From assembly GCA_019426215.1 (NCBI GenBank), contig CM033396.1:22087101-22151100 (forward strand): a stretch of DNA of 64,000 bases, written 5' to 3'. The translations under genes and the position numbers were made by a program. Shown here one piece after another: positions 12,001 through 23,965 of the stretch. How positions within the stretch are numbered: the first letter of the stretch is position 1; each line of letters starts with the position of its first letter. The stretch comes from Buddleja alternifolia (lineage: Eukaryota; Streptophyta; Magnoliopsida; Lamiales; Scrophulariaceae). The notes below the pieces were generated by a model. It worked only from the letters and a program-made list of their open reading frames with translations, did no database searches and was not told the DNA's origin.

Positions 12001-13389
12001 TGGTGCTTGTTTAAGGCCATAGAGTGCCTTATCCAGTTTGTAGACCATATTTTTGCCATGGTTGTTGATGAATCCTGGAGATTGCTCCACATAGACTTCT
12101 TCTTGGAGTTTACCATTTAAGAATGCACTCTTCACGTCCATTTGGTACACCATGAATTTGTTGAATGCGGCAAACGCTAGGAACATCCTAATTGCTTCAA
12201 GACGGGCTACTGGGGCATAAGTCTCATCAAAATCAATAACCTCTTCTTGACAATAACCCTGAGCGACTAATCTGGCTTTGTTTCTTATAATAATGTCATC
12301 TTCGTCCATCTTATTCCTAAAAACCCATCTAGTTCCAATAACTCCTTGATGAGTTGGCCTTGGTACTAGTGTCCAAACCTTGCTTCTCTCAAATTGGTTA
12401 AGCTCTTCTTGCATTGATTCAACCCAACTTGAATCACTGAGCGCTTCATCCACTTTCTTTGGTTCCATTTGAGATAAGAAACTTGCGAACATGGCCTCAT
12501 TAATTGTAGCTGACTTAGTTCTAACAGGTGCTTCCATATCTCCAATTACTAGCTCTGGTGGATGGTTTCTAAGCCATTTACGGTCTGGTTGAAAAGGGTT
12601 GAGAGACTCTTGGTTACCAATCGCTTGATCCATATTTGTCTCTTGCGCAGTCGCTTCATCATTCACAGTTCCAATTTGCTCTCGATGATCATTCTCTTCA
12701 GGATCATCAGCGATTCTGACTTTATCATCATTTGTAACCTCACGAGTAACCTTAGGAATAGGCACAAAGATCTCATCATCAGCGTCATCATCACTATCAT
12801 CATCAAGATTAATTTGTGACGCTTGTTGGGCAAGATCTTCAATTCCTACATCATCAGGATTAACCTTACTCGGTTCTTGGTTAGCATCATCAAACACAAC
12901 ATGAATGGATTCTTCAACATTCGATTTGATCTTATTTAGGATGCGAAAACTCTTTCTATTCTTAGCATAGTCTAGAAAAATTCCCTCATCCGCTTTAGGA
13001 TCAAATGTCTTTAGGCTGTGGGATCCATTATTATGAATGAAACATTTTGAACTAAATACATGAAAATATGAAACGTTAGGCTTACGTCCCTTCCACAACT
13101 CATATAGAGTCTTCTCATGTTGCATGTTGATCATACACCGGTTCTGAGTGTAGCAAGCGGTGTCAAAGGCTTTGGCCCAAAACCTTTGAGGCAGCTTAGA
13201 CTCTGCAAGCATTGTCTTAGCGGCTTCTTTAAGCATTCTGTTCCGTCGCTCGGCAACTCCATTTTGTTGAGGTGTTCTAGGGGCATAATACTCATGAAGT
13301 ATTCCAAAATCTTTAGAGTTGTCACCGAATATAACTTGAGGACCGTTGGTTGCACGATAGTTGATCCAGAGATCCTTTGAGCCAGTCAT
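9002..13389 (-). pseudogene. Sirevirus copy 1 pol (protease end, integrase C-half, RT, RNase H), broken
   Basis: Collinear with the intact pol at 33193-36444. From the 5' side it begins at the protease motif RHMTGSKDL (13389) and then jumps from FGDNSK directly to DFGILHEY. About 240 codons, including the zinc finger and first two integrase acidic residues, are missing, and short 'taaag' homology is present at the junction. The [10 protein letters not shown] glutamate region, RT with [10 protein letters not shown] and the YVDD box (near 9950), and RNase H follow. A 1.9 kb Ty3 solo LTR (10058-11986) splits RT. An in-frame TAA at 9356-9358 lies between RT and the RNase H C-terminus. The stop at 9002 is at the same place as in the young copy. 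Confidence 0.88.
10058..11986 (+). mobile_element. Ty3/gypsy solo LTR (1,929 bp) inside copy 1 pol
   Basis: Begins TGATAAGAGG and ends GTGTCA, flanked by the direct repeat tcata at 10053-10057 and 11987-11991. A plus-strand TATA box (GGCTATAAAAGG) lies near 11004, followed by a long R-U5 part. The ending with 'gtggttcgacaacccggac' is, from memory, typical of Tat/Athila-type LTRs. No internal domain is present. The small open frames at 10187-10471 and 10967-11167 lie in U3 and around the TATA box and are not supported as genes. Confidence 0.85.
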
Positions 13390-13460
13390 GTGCCTTGACG
13401 ACCCACTATCAATGTACCAAACTGAAGTTGGCTCTAGGTACCTGCATTTAAAGGGCAGTT

Positions 13461-15679
13461 CTAATTCTTCTTAGGTACCCATGTTGTTTTGGGTCCTTCA
13501 ACGTTAGTATCTTTGGTTTGAATTAAAACTTTTGGAACCCATATTTGCCTTGTCTTCATTACGGAAAGATTGGCCTTCTTGGGTTTCGGTTTGTGCTGTG
13601 TGTGCTTTTTAGGTGTATAGTAATATCCTCGATTAAAATAGTAATCATAATCGTAATCATAGTCATAATCATAATCATCATAGTATCGATAATATGATCT
13701 TTACTGTCTTGGATATTGACGCTGGTGTTTCCTTGGCGCTGGCTTAGGTTGCACTTTGGTGCTGAACGCTTAGCGCTTGATTCACAGTGTTCAGGCTTAC
13801 CCTTAGCCTTTTGAGCATTTGGATGAACCCATTTTTGTGAATCATTTGCTTTAGCGTTACCCTTACCTGAGTCAGCTTTGGCTTTCTCATTTGGCCTCTT
13901 ACCGTTGTCGCTAGGTTCATTTAGCGTTTGACTTTGTGAACCTTCCTCAACAAAGAGAACACCCTTTTCTTTGTTGTTTGCCGTAACATTAGATTTATTT
14001 GGTTGTTTACCGAATTTATTGTATCCTAAACCGGTCTTTTCACCATATAATCTAGATACCTCGTCACATTATCGAACTTTCAAGAAGCTTTTGATAATGA
14101 TGAGATGAGCTGCTCTGATTTGGCAAGTCTAGCGATCAGATCAACTTCTCTCTTGACTATTATATCAAGATCGCTTTTCAATTGAGTAATCTCACTCTCA
14201 AGTAATTGGTTCTTCTCAATGCATTGTTGTTGAATTTTCAACTCTGCTTTGAGCGTTACTTTATCTCTTGTGAGTGATGAGATAATAGAGAGATCATTTT
14301 GATATATTTTGGTGGCCTCTTGACAATCTTAATAATATTCATCAACTTTGTCGAGTAATTCATTATAAGAAAGAGGATGAGATAATTCATTGGTTACCTC
14401 TGGTAGCGATTTGTCAGACGCTTCATCATCTCTTGCCATGAGACAGATCAACGCTGAGTCGCTTGTAGGCTCCTCATCACTACTTTCATCTGATGATTCC
14501 AACTCCTCTTTAGGTGCGAAGAATGGTTCGGATTCCGCTAGCAAACCTTGTTGGCGAAGGTTGCTCTTGAATTGGTTTCTATCTACATAGTCTTGCCTTG
14601 TGGGCTTAGACACATTTGGATAAGGGCAATTTACCTGGTAGTGCCCTGGTTTCCAGCAATTATAACACAAATTAATTTTCATTTTCTGTTCAGTGGATAA
14701 TCGCTTAGATCTAACTGGCGCTGAGAGATTCTGAGTAGGCGATGGAGGTGTTTGATATGGAACTGGCGCTACTGGTTGAGGTGCGGAGTACACTGGCGCT
14801 TGATACTGAGGCGTTGGTGCTGGGGGAGGAGTTTGAAATGAAGTTTGTCCAGTAGGATTTCTCTTTTCATATTAGAAATTTCTTGAATTTCTTGACTAAT
14901 AAGGCCATTTCCTTTTCTTCATTTGATTCCACTGGTTTAACCTCACTAACCGCTTTACCCTTATTTTTGGTGGTAGCGATTAAAGCTCCTGATTCAGTCG
15001 CTGAAGTTGTTGTGTCGCTAACTTCACCTAACTCGAATTCGAATACGTTTAACTCTGAAAACACATGTTCTGGAGTAAGAGTCTCCAAAGTTTGTGATTC
15101 TCTCATAGCAACTGTCTTGATCAAGTATTTACTTGGAAGACTTCTGAAAATCTTATTTACCATTTCCTTGTTGGTCAATTCTTTATCTAATGACGCTAAC
15201 TCGGTAATGAGCAAAGTGAATCTTGCGTCCAATTGTTCTAGCGTCTCACTGGGCTGCATTTTGAAATGCTCGAATCTTTGCATGGCTATGGACAGCTTGT
15301 TGTCCTTCATTTGTGCTGAACCTTCGCACATAATGGCCAACTTATCCCATATTTCTTTGGAAGTCTTACATTGCTTGATCTTGTTGAACAATGCATCGTT
15401 ATCTCCTAACGCTGAGTAAAGTGCACTTCATCCAACATTATCCAGATTAGCTCTTTTTCTATCCTCTGGCGTCCATTCTAACTTAGGTTTCTCGACATAA
15501 CCATCTGGAGTAGCCTCTGTCGCTCCAGGGGCTCGAGTTACAACTTTCATAATCTGAATGGGGCCATCTGTAATCACATCACACATTTCATTATCGCACG
15601 AACATAAATATGCGAATGCCCTAAGTTTCCAAGAATCATAGTTTGATTCTACCAACTTAGGCATTTTGTTAAAAGCCAT
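13461..15679 (-). pseudogene. Sirevirus copy 1 gag and gag-protease spacer, broken
   Basis: Starts at ATG 15679 with MAFNKMPKLVESNYDSW, the same N-terminus type as the gag at 38673. The capsid-like core, an acidic region, and a CCHC zinc knuckle (CYNCWKPGHYQVNC) follow, then a Ser/Glu-rich stretch and a heptad-patterned stretch. Lesions are TGA at 15428-15430 (a CGA in the intact frame), a one-base deletion near 14875, and a stop at 14329-14331. A TAG at 13461-13463 ends the gag-side frame at exactly the place where the young copy also has TAG. Confidence 0.85.
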
Positions 15680-15781
15680 AATGAGATGTTTTAAAGAGAG
15701 ATTTTAAAGCGACTAAGTTTTCAAAAGAATGGATCTGAACAAGCAGTTATGCTCGGAAACGCTTAGGTTTCTGATTCAACC

Positions 15782-15793
15782 GCTCTGATACCA
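15782..15793 (-). promoter_or_regulatory. Primer-binding site, initiator tRNA-Met type (copy 1)
   Basis: The element strand reads TGGTATCAGAGC two bases after the 5' LTR end. This is the usual copia primer-binding site, complementary to the 3' end of initiator methionine tRNA, and it fixes the element's orientation. Confidence 0.9.
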
Positions 15794-15795
15794 CT

Positions 15796-17321
15796 TGGTG
15801 GTCCCAAGTGGCATACGAAAGGGTTTAGAAGGGGGGGAGGGGGGTTGAATAGACCCTGAAGTCTTTTTCGACTTCAAAAATTTCGTATCACTTTAAAGGT
15901 TTGAACGTTTGGATAACTGAGCGCTTGGGTCAGACGCTTCAGGAAAGTTAACTTAGACTTAGTGATTTTAGCAGTTTATCAAAGTAGGGCAACGTTTATA
16001 TAGCTTAATCAGGGTTAGCACAGCGGAAATGAGTTTTAGCGTTCTTTTAGCTAATTTAATCGCTTTGCACTTTAACTTGTCTCTTTCAAAGATAAATGAT
16101 GTAATAAGAATAATAAGATAGTAAAGATAAATAACACAAGATGTATAAGGTTCACTGGGTGGTGTAATCTCAGCTACGTCCTTCTTCTCCTTTTTCACTT
16201 GGAGGAATTTACTAGAATGATTTTCGAAGAATCACACAGAATCTTCTACACGATATTAAAGGGTGAAAATAATCTTGGGCTCCTTATCACACAGGCTTCA
16301 GCACCAATGAAGATCGTCTTCTTCAAGCTTCTCTCACTCAAAAATACTGCCTGAAAGGGTACAACAACTTTTCTCACTGAGATGAAAGGTCGAGGTTTGT
16401 CACTAGGGTTTTGTTTGTTTTTGAAAAGATCAAACAACTTGGAATATCTCGGTTGGAATTTGAGTTTCTTCTTTGGAAGATGTTTGAGATATTTGTGACT
16501 GTCTGGAATGTAGATAAAAAGCTTGAAAGATTTGTCTATGGAGTTTCTAAGCTTTTTCTCAGAAAATGTACGTAAGATTTTTGGCGATAATTTCTCTTCT
16601 CTTTTTCGTACGTATCATGTGTATCTTGTATGTCTTGTATTATTATCTCATATGTTTTGGGTTTTCTGGGGTAAGGTATTTATAGGTAATTTCTTGGGAT
16701 CTGTCCAATGGACATATGTAGGAGCGTGCCTTTCACGCAGCACGTGAGTTTACCTAAAGTCTGACATTCCTGAAAATTCGCTGAAGCCGATTGGACAGGA
16801 GCAGCTGAAACTCTGAAATTTCTGACAGTCTGGTCAAAAGGTGGCTTGTCCACTAGTCGCATTAGCTTATCACATTTAATGCTCTTATCAGTCATTTAAT
16901 GCATTTTGAATTTAATTCCCGTTGAATGATTGCATTTAAGTCCTTCATGACTTGAGGATTTATTTCAGGTGAATCTGACGTCGCTCGCTTAAGTGCTTTG
17001 AGGGCTTGATTCATAAATCCTGAAATGAGGTCCTTTAGCGTTTGACGGACGCTAAGTAACAAATTTTCATCTCTGGTTAACTTCAGACGCTGATCTTCAA
17101 CCGCTTCTCTAATAGACTCACTTAGAATTCTATTAGCGACTCAGTATCTAATACTTAGTCTAAAATCTACAAAGATAAAAATTACAAGCCTATAATAAAT
17201 TACAACTTTCAAACGCTTATACATCAATCTATGAAAAACATAAACTTACATTGTATTTTTGGGGTCTAACATTAAATTCTATCTTGTCATATCAAAACAT
17301 CTAACATGAAATTTCCTAACA
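15796..17321 (-). mobile_element. 5' LTR of Sirevirus copy 1 (subfamily B, 1,526 bp)
   Basis: Begins TGGTGGTCCC and ends CCTAACA in plus orientation. A minus-strand TATA box (CTATAAATACC) lies near 16675-16688. It differs from the A-subfamily LTRs by a small insertion near 16615-16650 and many substitutions. Compared with 808-1971 it shows many differences, so copy 1 is clearly older than the element at 26247-40544. Confidence 0.88.
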
Positions 17322-17656
17322 ATTTATTTATTTACATATTTGTTAATTTCAGTGCATACACTTGCCTTTATTTCTGCTTTTTGATGTAACTCCACATTTT
17401 TGATGTCACCTTCTAGCCATGCGTGTTCGTCTGAGTCTAAATCTGCTCCAAGTTATGGCACGAATTTTAAGACAGGAGGTTTAGATATTGGTACCCATGA
17501 AATAAATAATGAAGGAATATGTACGATTCCAAGGCCGCGTATGCTAGTGCTGGCACGCATCCTCTCTATACACGTCGAATTGTAGTGTGGGTGTTGAGCT
17601 TGATTATGATAATTCTGATGATGAGGATACCTCCTGACTTATTGTCGAGTTAGCAT
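17322..17656 (+). other. Tat-type element sequence without a clear gene
   Basis: This is AT-rich sequence between the Sirevirus LTR and the recognisable antisense ORF. A short open frame (17400-17585) begins with Ser-rich sequence and may be a decayed N-terminal exon of the antisense ORF, but I cannot support it by similarity. Confidence 0.35.
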
Positions 17657-18332
17657 ATGCTGAGGAGGCTCGAATGGCTGCGGGAGAGCCATGTTATGCT
17701 GTCTATTCTTCTCGTTTTACCTTTTCACGTGCTTGAAAATTACGAAAATTGTATAAGTATTCCACCAGAGCATGAAATTTTAGTTCCCTCTTGTGAGGAT
17801 AGGCCCCACACGCTCCCTCCGTGTTCTCTGTGTTTTTTCACTGCTAAAATAGACGCCAGTTTATGTTTTTCCCTCCCCTCTTTATATGATGAGATTTTTA
17901 GACGATATAAGATGTCTTTGAGTCAGCTGTCTTTCGATTCCATAAGCTTGATGGCAGCCATCTTGATGGTGACTTCCTATTCGAGTGAAAACCCTTCTAC
18001 TAGCACCTTCTACTCGTTTTTTCAACTTAAGAAATTGGAGAAAGGACTTTTTTATTTGACCTCTAGCGTGGATGCTAGTTTTCTGAAATATAACTTCAAG
18101 ACACACGGTGAATGGAGGTGAGTGTATTTCTTCATTTCTTCTCCCGTCTTGTGGAACTTTCCTTATAAGTGGGTAGAAAATAGCCCCAGGTACCCTCGGT
18201 TTTTCTTAGGAAAGAGGTCTCCTTCTCACCAACGGATATTGGACTTATTGAATGAGAGGGAGTATGACACACAAACGTTGATTTCTGAGGATTTGTTGAG
18301 CCACTTTTCATTAAGTCCTAGGCGTAGACGTC

Positions 18333-19808
18333 TGTTTGTCCCAAGTGGTCTACGAAGAGGGTTGAGAAGGGGGAGGTGGTTGAATGGACCATGAAGTTTT
18401 TTCGATACTTCAAAAATTTCTTGCCACAAATTATTTTGAACGCTTTGAAAAGCTAAGCGCTTGAATGGAGATGAATTAGACTTAGTGATTTAGCAATTAC
18501 CAAAGTAGAGTAATGCCTAGATCGCTTAAATCAGGGTTAGCACGGCGGAAATAATTTTGGTCTTTAGCGTTAGGTTTTACCAATTAGTCGCTTGACTAAT
18601 TTTATATGCTTTTGATGAATGTTATGAGATAATAATGAAAGCAATAAAATAGTAAAGTAATTGACTCAATGTTTGTAAGGTTCACTGGGTGATGTAATCC
18701 CAGCTACGTCCTTCTTCTCCTTTGCACTCGGAGGAATTCACTAAATGATTCTCAAAGCCTTTCACACAGATAGCTTCTACAAATGGTGAATAACACAAAG
18801 ATGATCTTGAGCTCCTTGATCACACATACTTCAATTCTCTTAGATCTCTTCACTTTCAAGCTTCTTTCACCTAGAAATAATGTTTGATCTTCAACTTCTT
18901 TTTCACACAGATAAAGAGGTTGGAGGGTTTGTCACTAGGGTTTGTTTTATTTTGGAAGTTCACACAACTTGTAATATCTCAATAGTAAAGTAGGGTTCTT
19001 CTAAGGAAGATGTTTGAGATATTTGTTACTGTCTTTGGATTAAAGAAAAGCTTTAAGAATTTTGATATTAAGATGAGCTGTTTTTGGAAGAATTTGGATT
19101 TCAATAATTTCAGAAAATGGTTTGCAATTAAGCTTGAATGAATTTTCATGTGTATATATTCTTGTTTTTAGGATTTGCTGAGAAGTCCTATTTATAGGCA
19201 ATTCTTGGGAAAAGTGTTCGTTGGACACATGTGCAAAGCGGGTGCCTTTCACTCGAGCAAGTGGAACTACTTCCATTTGAAATCCCTAAATTTATGCTGC
19301 AAGTATTGGGTGCGGCAGACTTGAACTCTGACCCAATCAAAGTGGCTTGTCCGTACATCAATAGTCCTTATCATATTTAATGCTCTTATCAAGCATTAAA
19401 TACGCTTGAATTAAATTCCCGTTGGAGTTAAATGCCCGTTATTGATTGTATTTAAGTCCCTTTCGACTTTGGATATTTAGTTCAGGTGAACCTTGTTGCT
19501 TAGATGCTGATTTAAGAATCCTGAAATGTCTTTAGCGCTTGATGGACACTTGAGACAATCTTCATCTTCTTTTGGCTTCAGACGCTGATCTTCAACTTTC
19601 TCTTTGACAGACTCACTTAGAATTCTATCAGCAATTGAGCTTCCAACACTTAGTCTAATCTAAAAAGATAAAAATCAAGCCTAATAAATAATAAACTTTC
19701 AACGCTTACACATAGATTCTATGAAAGTATAAACTTACATTCTTTTGAGGTCTAACATAAAATCTTATCTTGTCATCATCAAAACTTCTAACATGAAATT
19801 TCCTAACA
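18333..19808 (-). mobile_element. Sirevirus-type solo LTR (1,476 bp), third subfamily
   Basis: Begins TGTTTGTCCCAAGTGG and ends CCTAACA. The flanks are acgtc (18328-18332) and atgtc (19809-19813), a target duplication with one C-to-T change at a CpG. It shares the LTR landmarks (ggttcactgggt, TATA box near 19185-19198 on the minus strand, the Sirevirus tail) but differs throughout from the A and B subfamilies. No internal domain is attached. Confidence 0.88.
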
Positions 19809-20587
19809 ATGTCTTCATGCTAGCTTAGGTATAGCATGCATATTTTCATCACTATCTTACCTAGTTAATATTCTTGCCATTTTTTTGTCTTTATGTAATG
19901 CTAAGATTTTCTACTTCCTTGCATTTTTGTTTTACAAATACGACTATTAGTAAAAAGGAAAGGCATGGCAGCCTATTAGTAAAAAGGAGGCAACTGCCAA
20001 GTGAGACAACTCCCCTCGTCCTCAGGAAGCCTCTGGGACACCTGCTGTTATTCCTTCTTCTCCTGTTGTTGGGAAAGCTACAAATATTACTAAGGGTAAA
20101 CGTGACAGGGAAGCTGGTGATATACATGATAGGAAAGCTGATGGTAAGGCTCCGATACAACTTGTGGGAAACCTCTCTCTCAGCTATCCCTTGAGCTCCC
20201 ACTTTAGCACTCATTAGATGGATCAGTGCCACCTTCTAAGCGGCCTCGAGGATCCTTCGACCATGAAAATTCAATTGGCTCAAGGGCTCAAGAGCGACTG
20301 CCAGTCTTATCTCTATTTTCTGCCTCTACTAAGAAGGCATCTTATAATCTCTTAGCGGGGATGGCATCTACCCGAGATCGCAGATATATGGAGGATCTTC
20401 CTCACTTAGACCCTTTTGAGGACTTCTCTTCTGCTATCCTGCAGGTGACCACAAGGGTTTCAATTAGGTGTTATGCCCTCTATGCCATTGAGAAAGTAGA
20501 TTTAATTGGGCATTTTATTTATATTGTATATACGTTTTTTTTAAATGCATTGAGTTCATATAAATCTAATTGTGGCATTGAATGTAT

Positions 20588-22091
20588 TGAATAAATAGGT
20601 CCTTAAGATCAAGGTATACTCACCACTACTTGTATGACAAGTAGGAGCACTGGTGGAGTTAAGTGCTTGATCTTATAAACATGGTTCGTGAGTTAAAGAA
20701 TCTAAATTGGGCGTTTAGATTCAACTCGTATGACACTTACTTTGGCAAAGAAGTGCTAGTGTCACACTGATTGGATAGTGGGAGCTGGTGTCATGGATAT
20801 GATTAACGGAGTTGACATATTCGAACACGACTCGTTGTAATCCTATCACGTGGGTTTTTACTCGGTGACAGTCAATGATAAGGATTACTTGTTACGATAG
20901 TATGAGTGAGCTTTAGACCTGAGGAGTCCTTTACATTGTGCTCGTACCATTGAATAAGTTATTAGAGTAGTTAGACCCAACCACCCGTTGGTGGGGTTGA
21001 CCTCGAAGTACGATTCAATTAATATGTTCGACAATGGAAAGTGGACTGCCAATAATGGATTCACTGTCTCGAAAGTAAACGGGAAGCAACTTGTAAGTCA
21101 TAGGTGTTGTGAAATTAAAGTCTTTAGCCATAGCAATTATAACTGACTTGTATTCGATACAAAGGGCAGTTTGATAATTTCACATCAATATGATTATATA
21201 GTACATTATCAAGTTGTATGAGGTTGACATTCCATGACTCTTACTTGATGTAAAGAGCTTATACACATATGGTAATTGTAACTTAAAGGTTCGCGATGAC
21301 GTATTTATCTCGTACTTGATTGGGTTTTGGTATAACTTTACGGGAATGGCTTGGTGATAACTATATCCTTAGAATCCTCCCAATGCCAATCAAGACGAAC
21401 CTTGAGAGTCACTCTATATAAAGATGATAAAATAAAAGAGTTTTATTTCATAAAGAGTATTTTGGTAATTTCACTTAGAGTGGAAATTATTAATGGGATA
21501 TATTGATTATAATATATATATATATATATTTAATTATTGAAATTAAATATGTTTATTCAATCAATATTAATAGTATTATTATTAACTTAGAATTAATAAA
21601 GTACTATTAATTAAAAGAGCTTTTTTTTAATTGTTGATTGGATTGGAGTTGGATTAATAATTAAATACTTAACACTGGGCTTGGAATTGGATGAAGCCCA
21701 GTAACCCCATATCATAGGGCTATTCACCCCCCCCCCCCCACCCTTTCTTTAGGCAAAAGAGTAATTCAAAGGGCTTCATTAAAAATCTAACCTAACTCAT
21801 TCTCATCACAAAACCCTTTCTTCCTCCACATAAACCCTAGTCGTTCAACCCCATCTGAGGTAGAGGAGGTTGAGCTTCAAGAAACAAAGATCATCTTTTG
21901 TGTGACAATCTAGAGGAAGGAACGATTCGTTGCTTCTCAAAGCTAGGCTTAAGGATTTTGTTAAAAGGTAATTGGATTACCCTTTTCTTGTTAATTTCGA
22001 TTTTTATGTTCATAAACATATCAAAAGCATGAACTGAATCCGAGGTTTGTGAATCAAGAAATTTTTTTATCCACTGGATCGATTCACAACA
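20588..22091. mobile_element. Unclassified LTR-like insertion, possible TG...CA ends
   Basis: This 1.5 kb block has no coding potential and separates two intron-like halves of the antisense ORF. It starts TGAATAAATAGG and ends GATTCACAACA, with gtat directly before and after. It contains an (AT)n run near 21510-21530, a poly-C run near 21727-21740, and a downstream segment resembling a transcribed leader. A four-base duplication is weak evidence, so boundaries and class (solo LTR or LARD) are tentative. Confidence 0.35.
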
Positions 22092-22920
22092 GTATCCTCT
22101 ATCTGTGATTCATTATTTTTTGTGTATGTTTCTTTTTGTACATATTTTATTGACTATTCTCCTAACTTGATTTTCCTTTGCCTTTCTAGGCAAATCTTTT
22201 AGGTAGCAACATGATGAGTCGTATTCATGCTCGCGCCTCTATCTCCATTGATAACTCCAGGAAGTTGGGTGAATGGGAAAAGAAGCAAGTGCTCTCATTA
22301 AATGATAATTTGACTAAGGAATGCATCTTGAGTGAACTATCCTCAAAGCTAGAGGAGCTGAGAAATGTACATTTGGTTGAGCAAGCTGATGAAATCAAGA
22401 GGGCTTGTCGGGCAGCTTGTGAGAAGGCTAGTGAGGAAATATATCTAGCTTCTCTCACACTATCAAAGGTTTGGCAGTACAAGAGGTTAACTACAAGCAT
22501 TGCCATAAGGCCTTTCTTCAGTCTCCCGATTATCAAGATAGACTTGTGAGCACAGTTCTTGAGTACTATTAACATGGTTTTTGCACTTGTGTGAGATAGC
22601 TTGTGGAAGCTGGTCGTCTGTCTCCTAGTGATGATACCTCATTTCTTTCGCGAGGAGCATGTTTGGATGATGCTCCTGAGCCAAGCATGAAGGCGCCCTC
22701 GTGCATTTTATGTATTATTACTAAAGTTGATGATCCTATTAACATCCCTGTTGTGAGGGGTGCTGGAAAGTAGGCTGGGGAGTTGGTGATAGATGACGCT
22801 GCCCTAGAGGAAATTTTGAGCATTCTTATGGATGGAAAAGATGACAGCGAGGCTATCGGAGGGCTGGAGGTGGCGGCCGAGTCATTCTTCTAGACCACTG
22901 AGGAGCTTTCTGCTCAGAGT

Positions 22921-23279
22921 ACCCTCTAGGTTTCCTAGGAGCTTTCTATTTATTTGATATTTGTTTTTGTTATCTTTTGGACTTTTACCATAACTTATAC
23001 TAGCTTGCTATTTTCTTGATATTGCATTGTAATGCCTATTTATGTGGCATAGATTCCTTGATTCTTTTTCAATATTTCTTTGTTTCCAGTTTATATTGCA
23101 ACATATTCCTTTATAATTGGAGAGTTATATCTCCTTTTCTCAAGTAGCATGATGATCATCAAATAACAACATTAAGTTTTTGAAAATATCCGCTTGTGCA
23201 AGGCATACATTAATTTGAACGCAACTAACTTAGAGCATGTATTTATGAGGTAACTCTCGATTTGGGTGAGCTCGTGGCC
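22921..23279. other. Non-coding tail after the Tat antisense ORF
   Basis: T-rich sequence after the last recognisable part of the antisense ORF. It looks like a 3' untranslated region. I see no gene or repeat unit until the degenerate minisatellite starts near 23280. Confidence 0.4.
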
Positions 23280-23965
23280 TTTTGCACGTGCTGAATAGCA
23301 AGTATCTGATTTTTCACTGGGCTTCCTGCATAAGTTAAATAGACAATACCTGATTTTCCATAGGGCTTTTAATGGTAAATGTTTGGTTTTTCACAGGGCT
23401 TCCTGCACAAGTTAAATAGAGAATGCCTGATTTTTCACAGGGCTTTTAATGATAAATGCCTGGTTTCTCACAGGTCTTCCTGCACAAGTTAAATAGAGAA
23501 TATCTAATTTTCCACAGGGCTTTTAATGATAAATGCCTGGTATCTCATGGGAGTTTTGAAGGTAAATGTCTAGTTTCTCACAGGGCTTGTATTTAGTAGG
23601 TTCCTGATTCCTTCATAGGGCTTATATTTAGTAGGTGGCTGATTCTTTCACAAGGCTTAAATTTAATAGGTACTTGATTCTTTCACAAGGCTTGTTTTGA
23701 GGGGTGCATGAGTCTTTCACATATGTTAATCTTGTAGGGATTTGGCCTGATGTCAGGGCTTCTGCACATTTTTTCATAAGGTTTTTGCCTGGCTTTTCAC
23801 AGGGTCGCCTGGTTTTTCACAGGGCTTCCGCCTACGAGTCTTTCTACTAATTAGATTTTGGCCTAATTTCAAGGCTTTCGCCTGGTCTTTTATAGGGCTT
23901 TTGCATGGTGTTCACAGGACATTAGCCTGATTTTTCACAGGGCTTTAGCCTGGTTTTTCGCAGGG
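23280..23965 (+). repeat. Degenerate minisatellite built on 'cctggtttttcacagggctt'
   Basis: More than fifteen imperfect copies of a roughly 20-base core (cctg(a/g)tttttcacagggctt) occur with variable spacers such as 'gcacaagttaaatagagaatg' split into longer 60-base units at 23330-23540. Copies vary in spacing and sequence. It lies between the antisense ORF and the integrase end of the Tat-type element, so is probably an internal non-coding array of that element. Confidence 0.8.

Larger units (their letters stand above)
808..17321 (-). mobile_element. Sirevirus (Ty1/copia) copy 1, degraded, with two nested solo LTRs
   Basis: On the minus strand the order is 5' LTR 15796-17321, primer-binding site, gag, pol (integrase-RT-RNase H, the copia order), a long third ORF, polypurine tract, 3' LTR. 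About 3.4 kb of nested insertions (3338-4837 and 10058-11986) sit inside. Without them it would be about 13 kb, large for copia but in line with Sireviruses. Coding regions carry several stops, frameshifts and a deletion of the integrase core, so it is non-autonomous. Its flanking duplication cannot be read because the left LTR is truncated. The right flank is the Tat-type element, so copy 1 probably inserted into it. Confidence 0.85.
17657..22920 (+). pseudogene. Antisense ORF of the Tat-type element ('gypsy-type transposase' domain), decayed
   Basis: Plus-strand pieces at 17657-18121, about 18122-18320, 20226-20450, 22211-22549 and 22570-22890 look like one protein. The first two resemble the domain databases call 'transposase (putative), gypsy type', with a Leu-rich segment, PLYDEIF-like motif and WNFPYKW (from memory). 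The last pieces are a Lys/Glu-rich coiled-coil-like C-terminus. Possible splice sites are CTGCAG|GTGACC near 20445 and TTTCTAG|GC near 22190. A Sirevirus solo LTR (18333-19808), another insertion (about 20588-22091), stops and frame changes make it non-functional. Its antisense placement after integrase matches Tat elements. Exact exon limits are not secure. Confidence 0.55.

Noticed and set aside
14883..15419. 178-residue plus-strand frame opposite gag (also 37943-38494)
   Set aside because: Shadow of the minus-strand gag coding sequence, with no recognisable domain.
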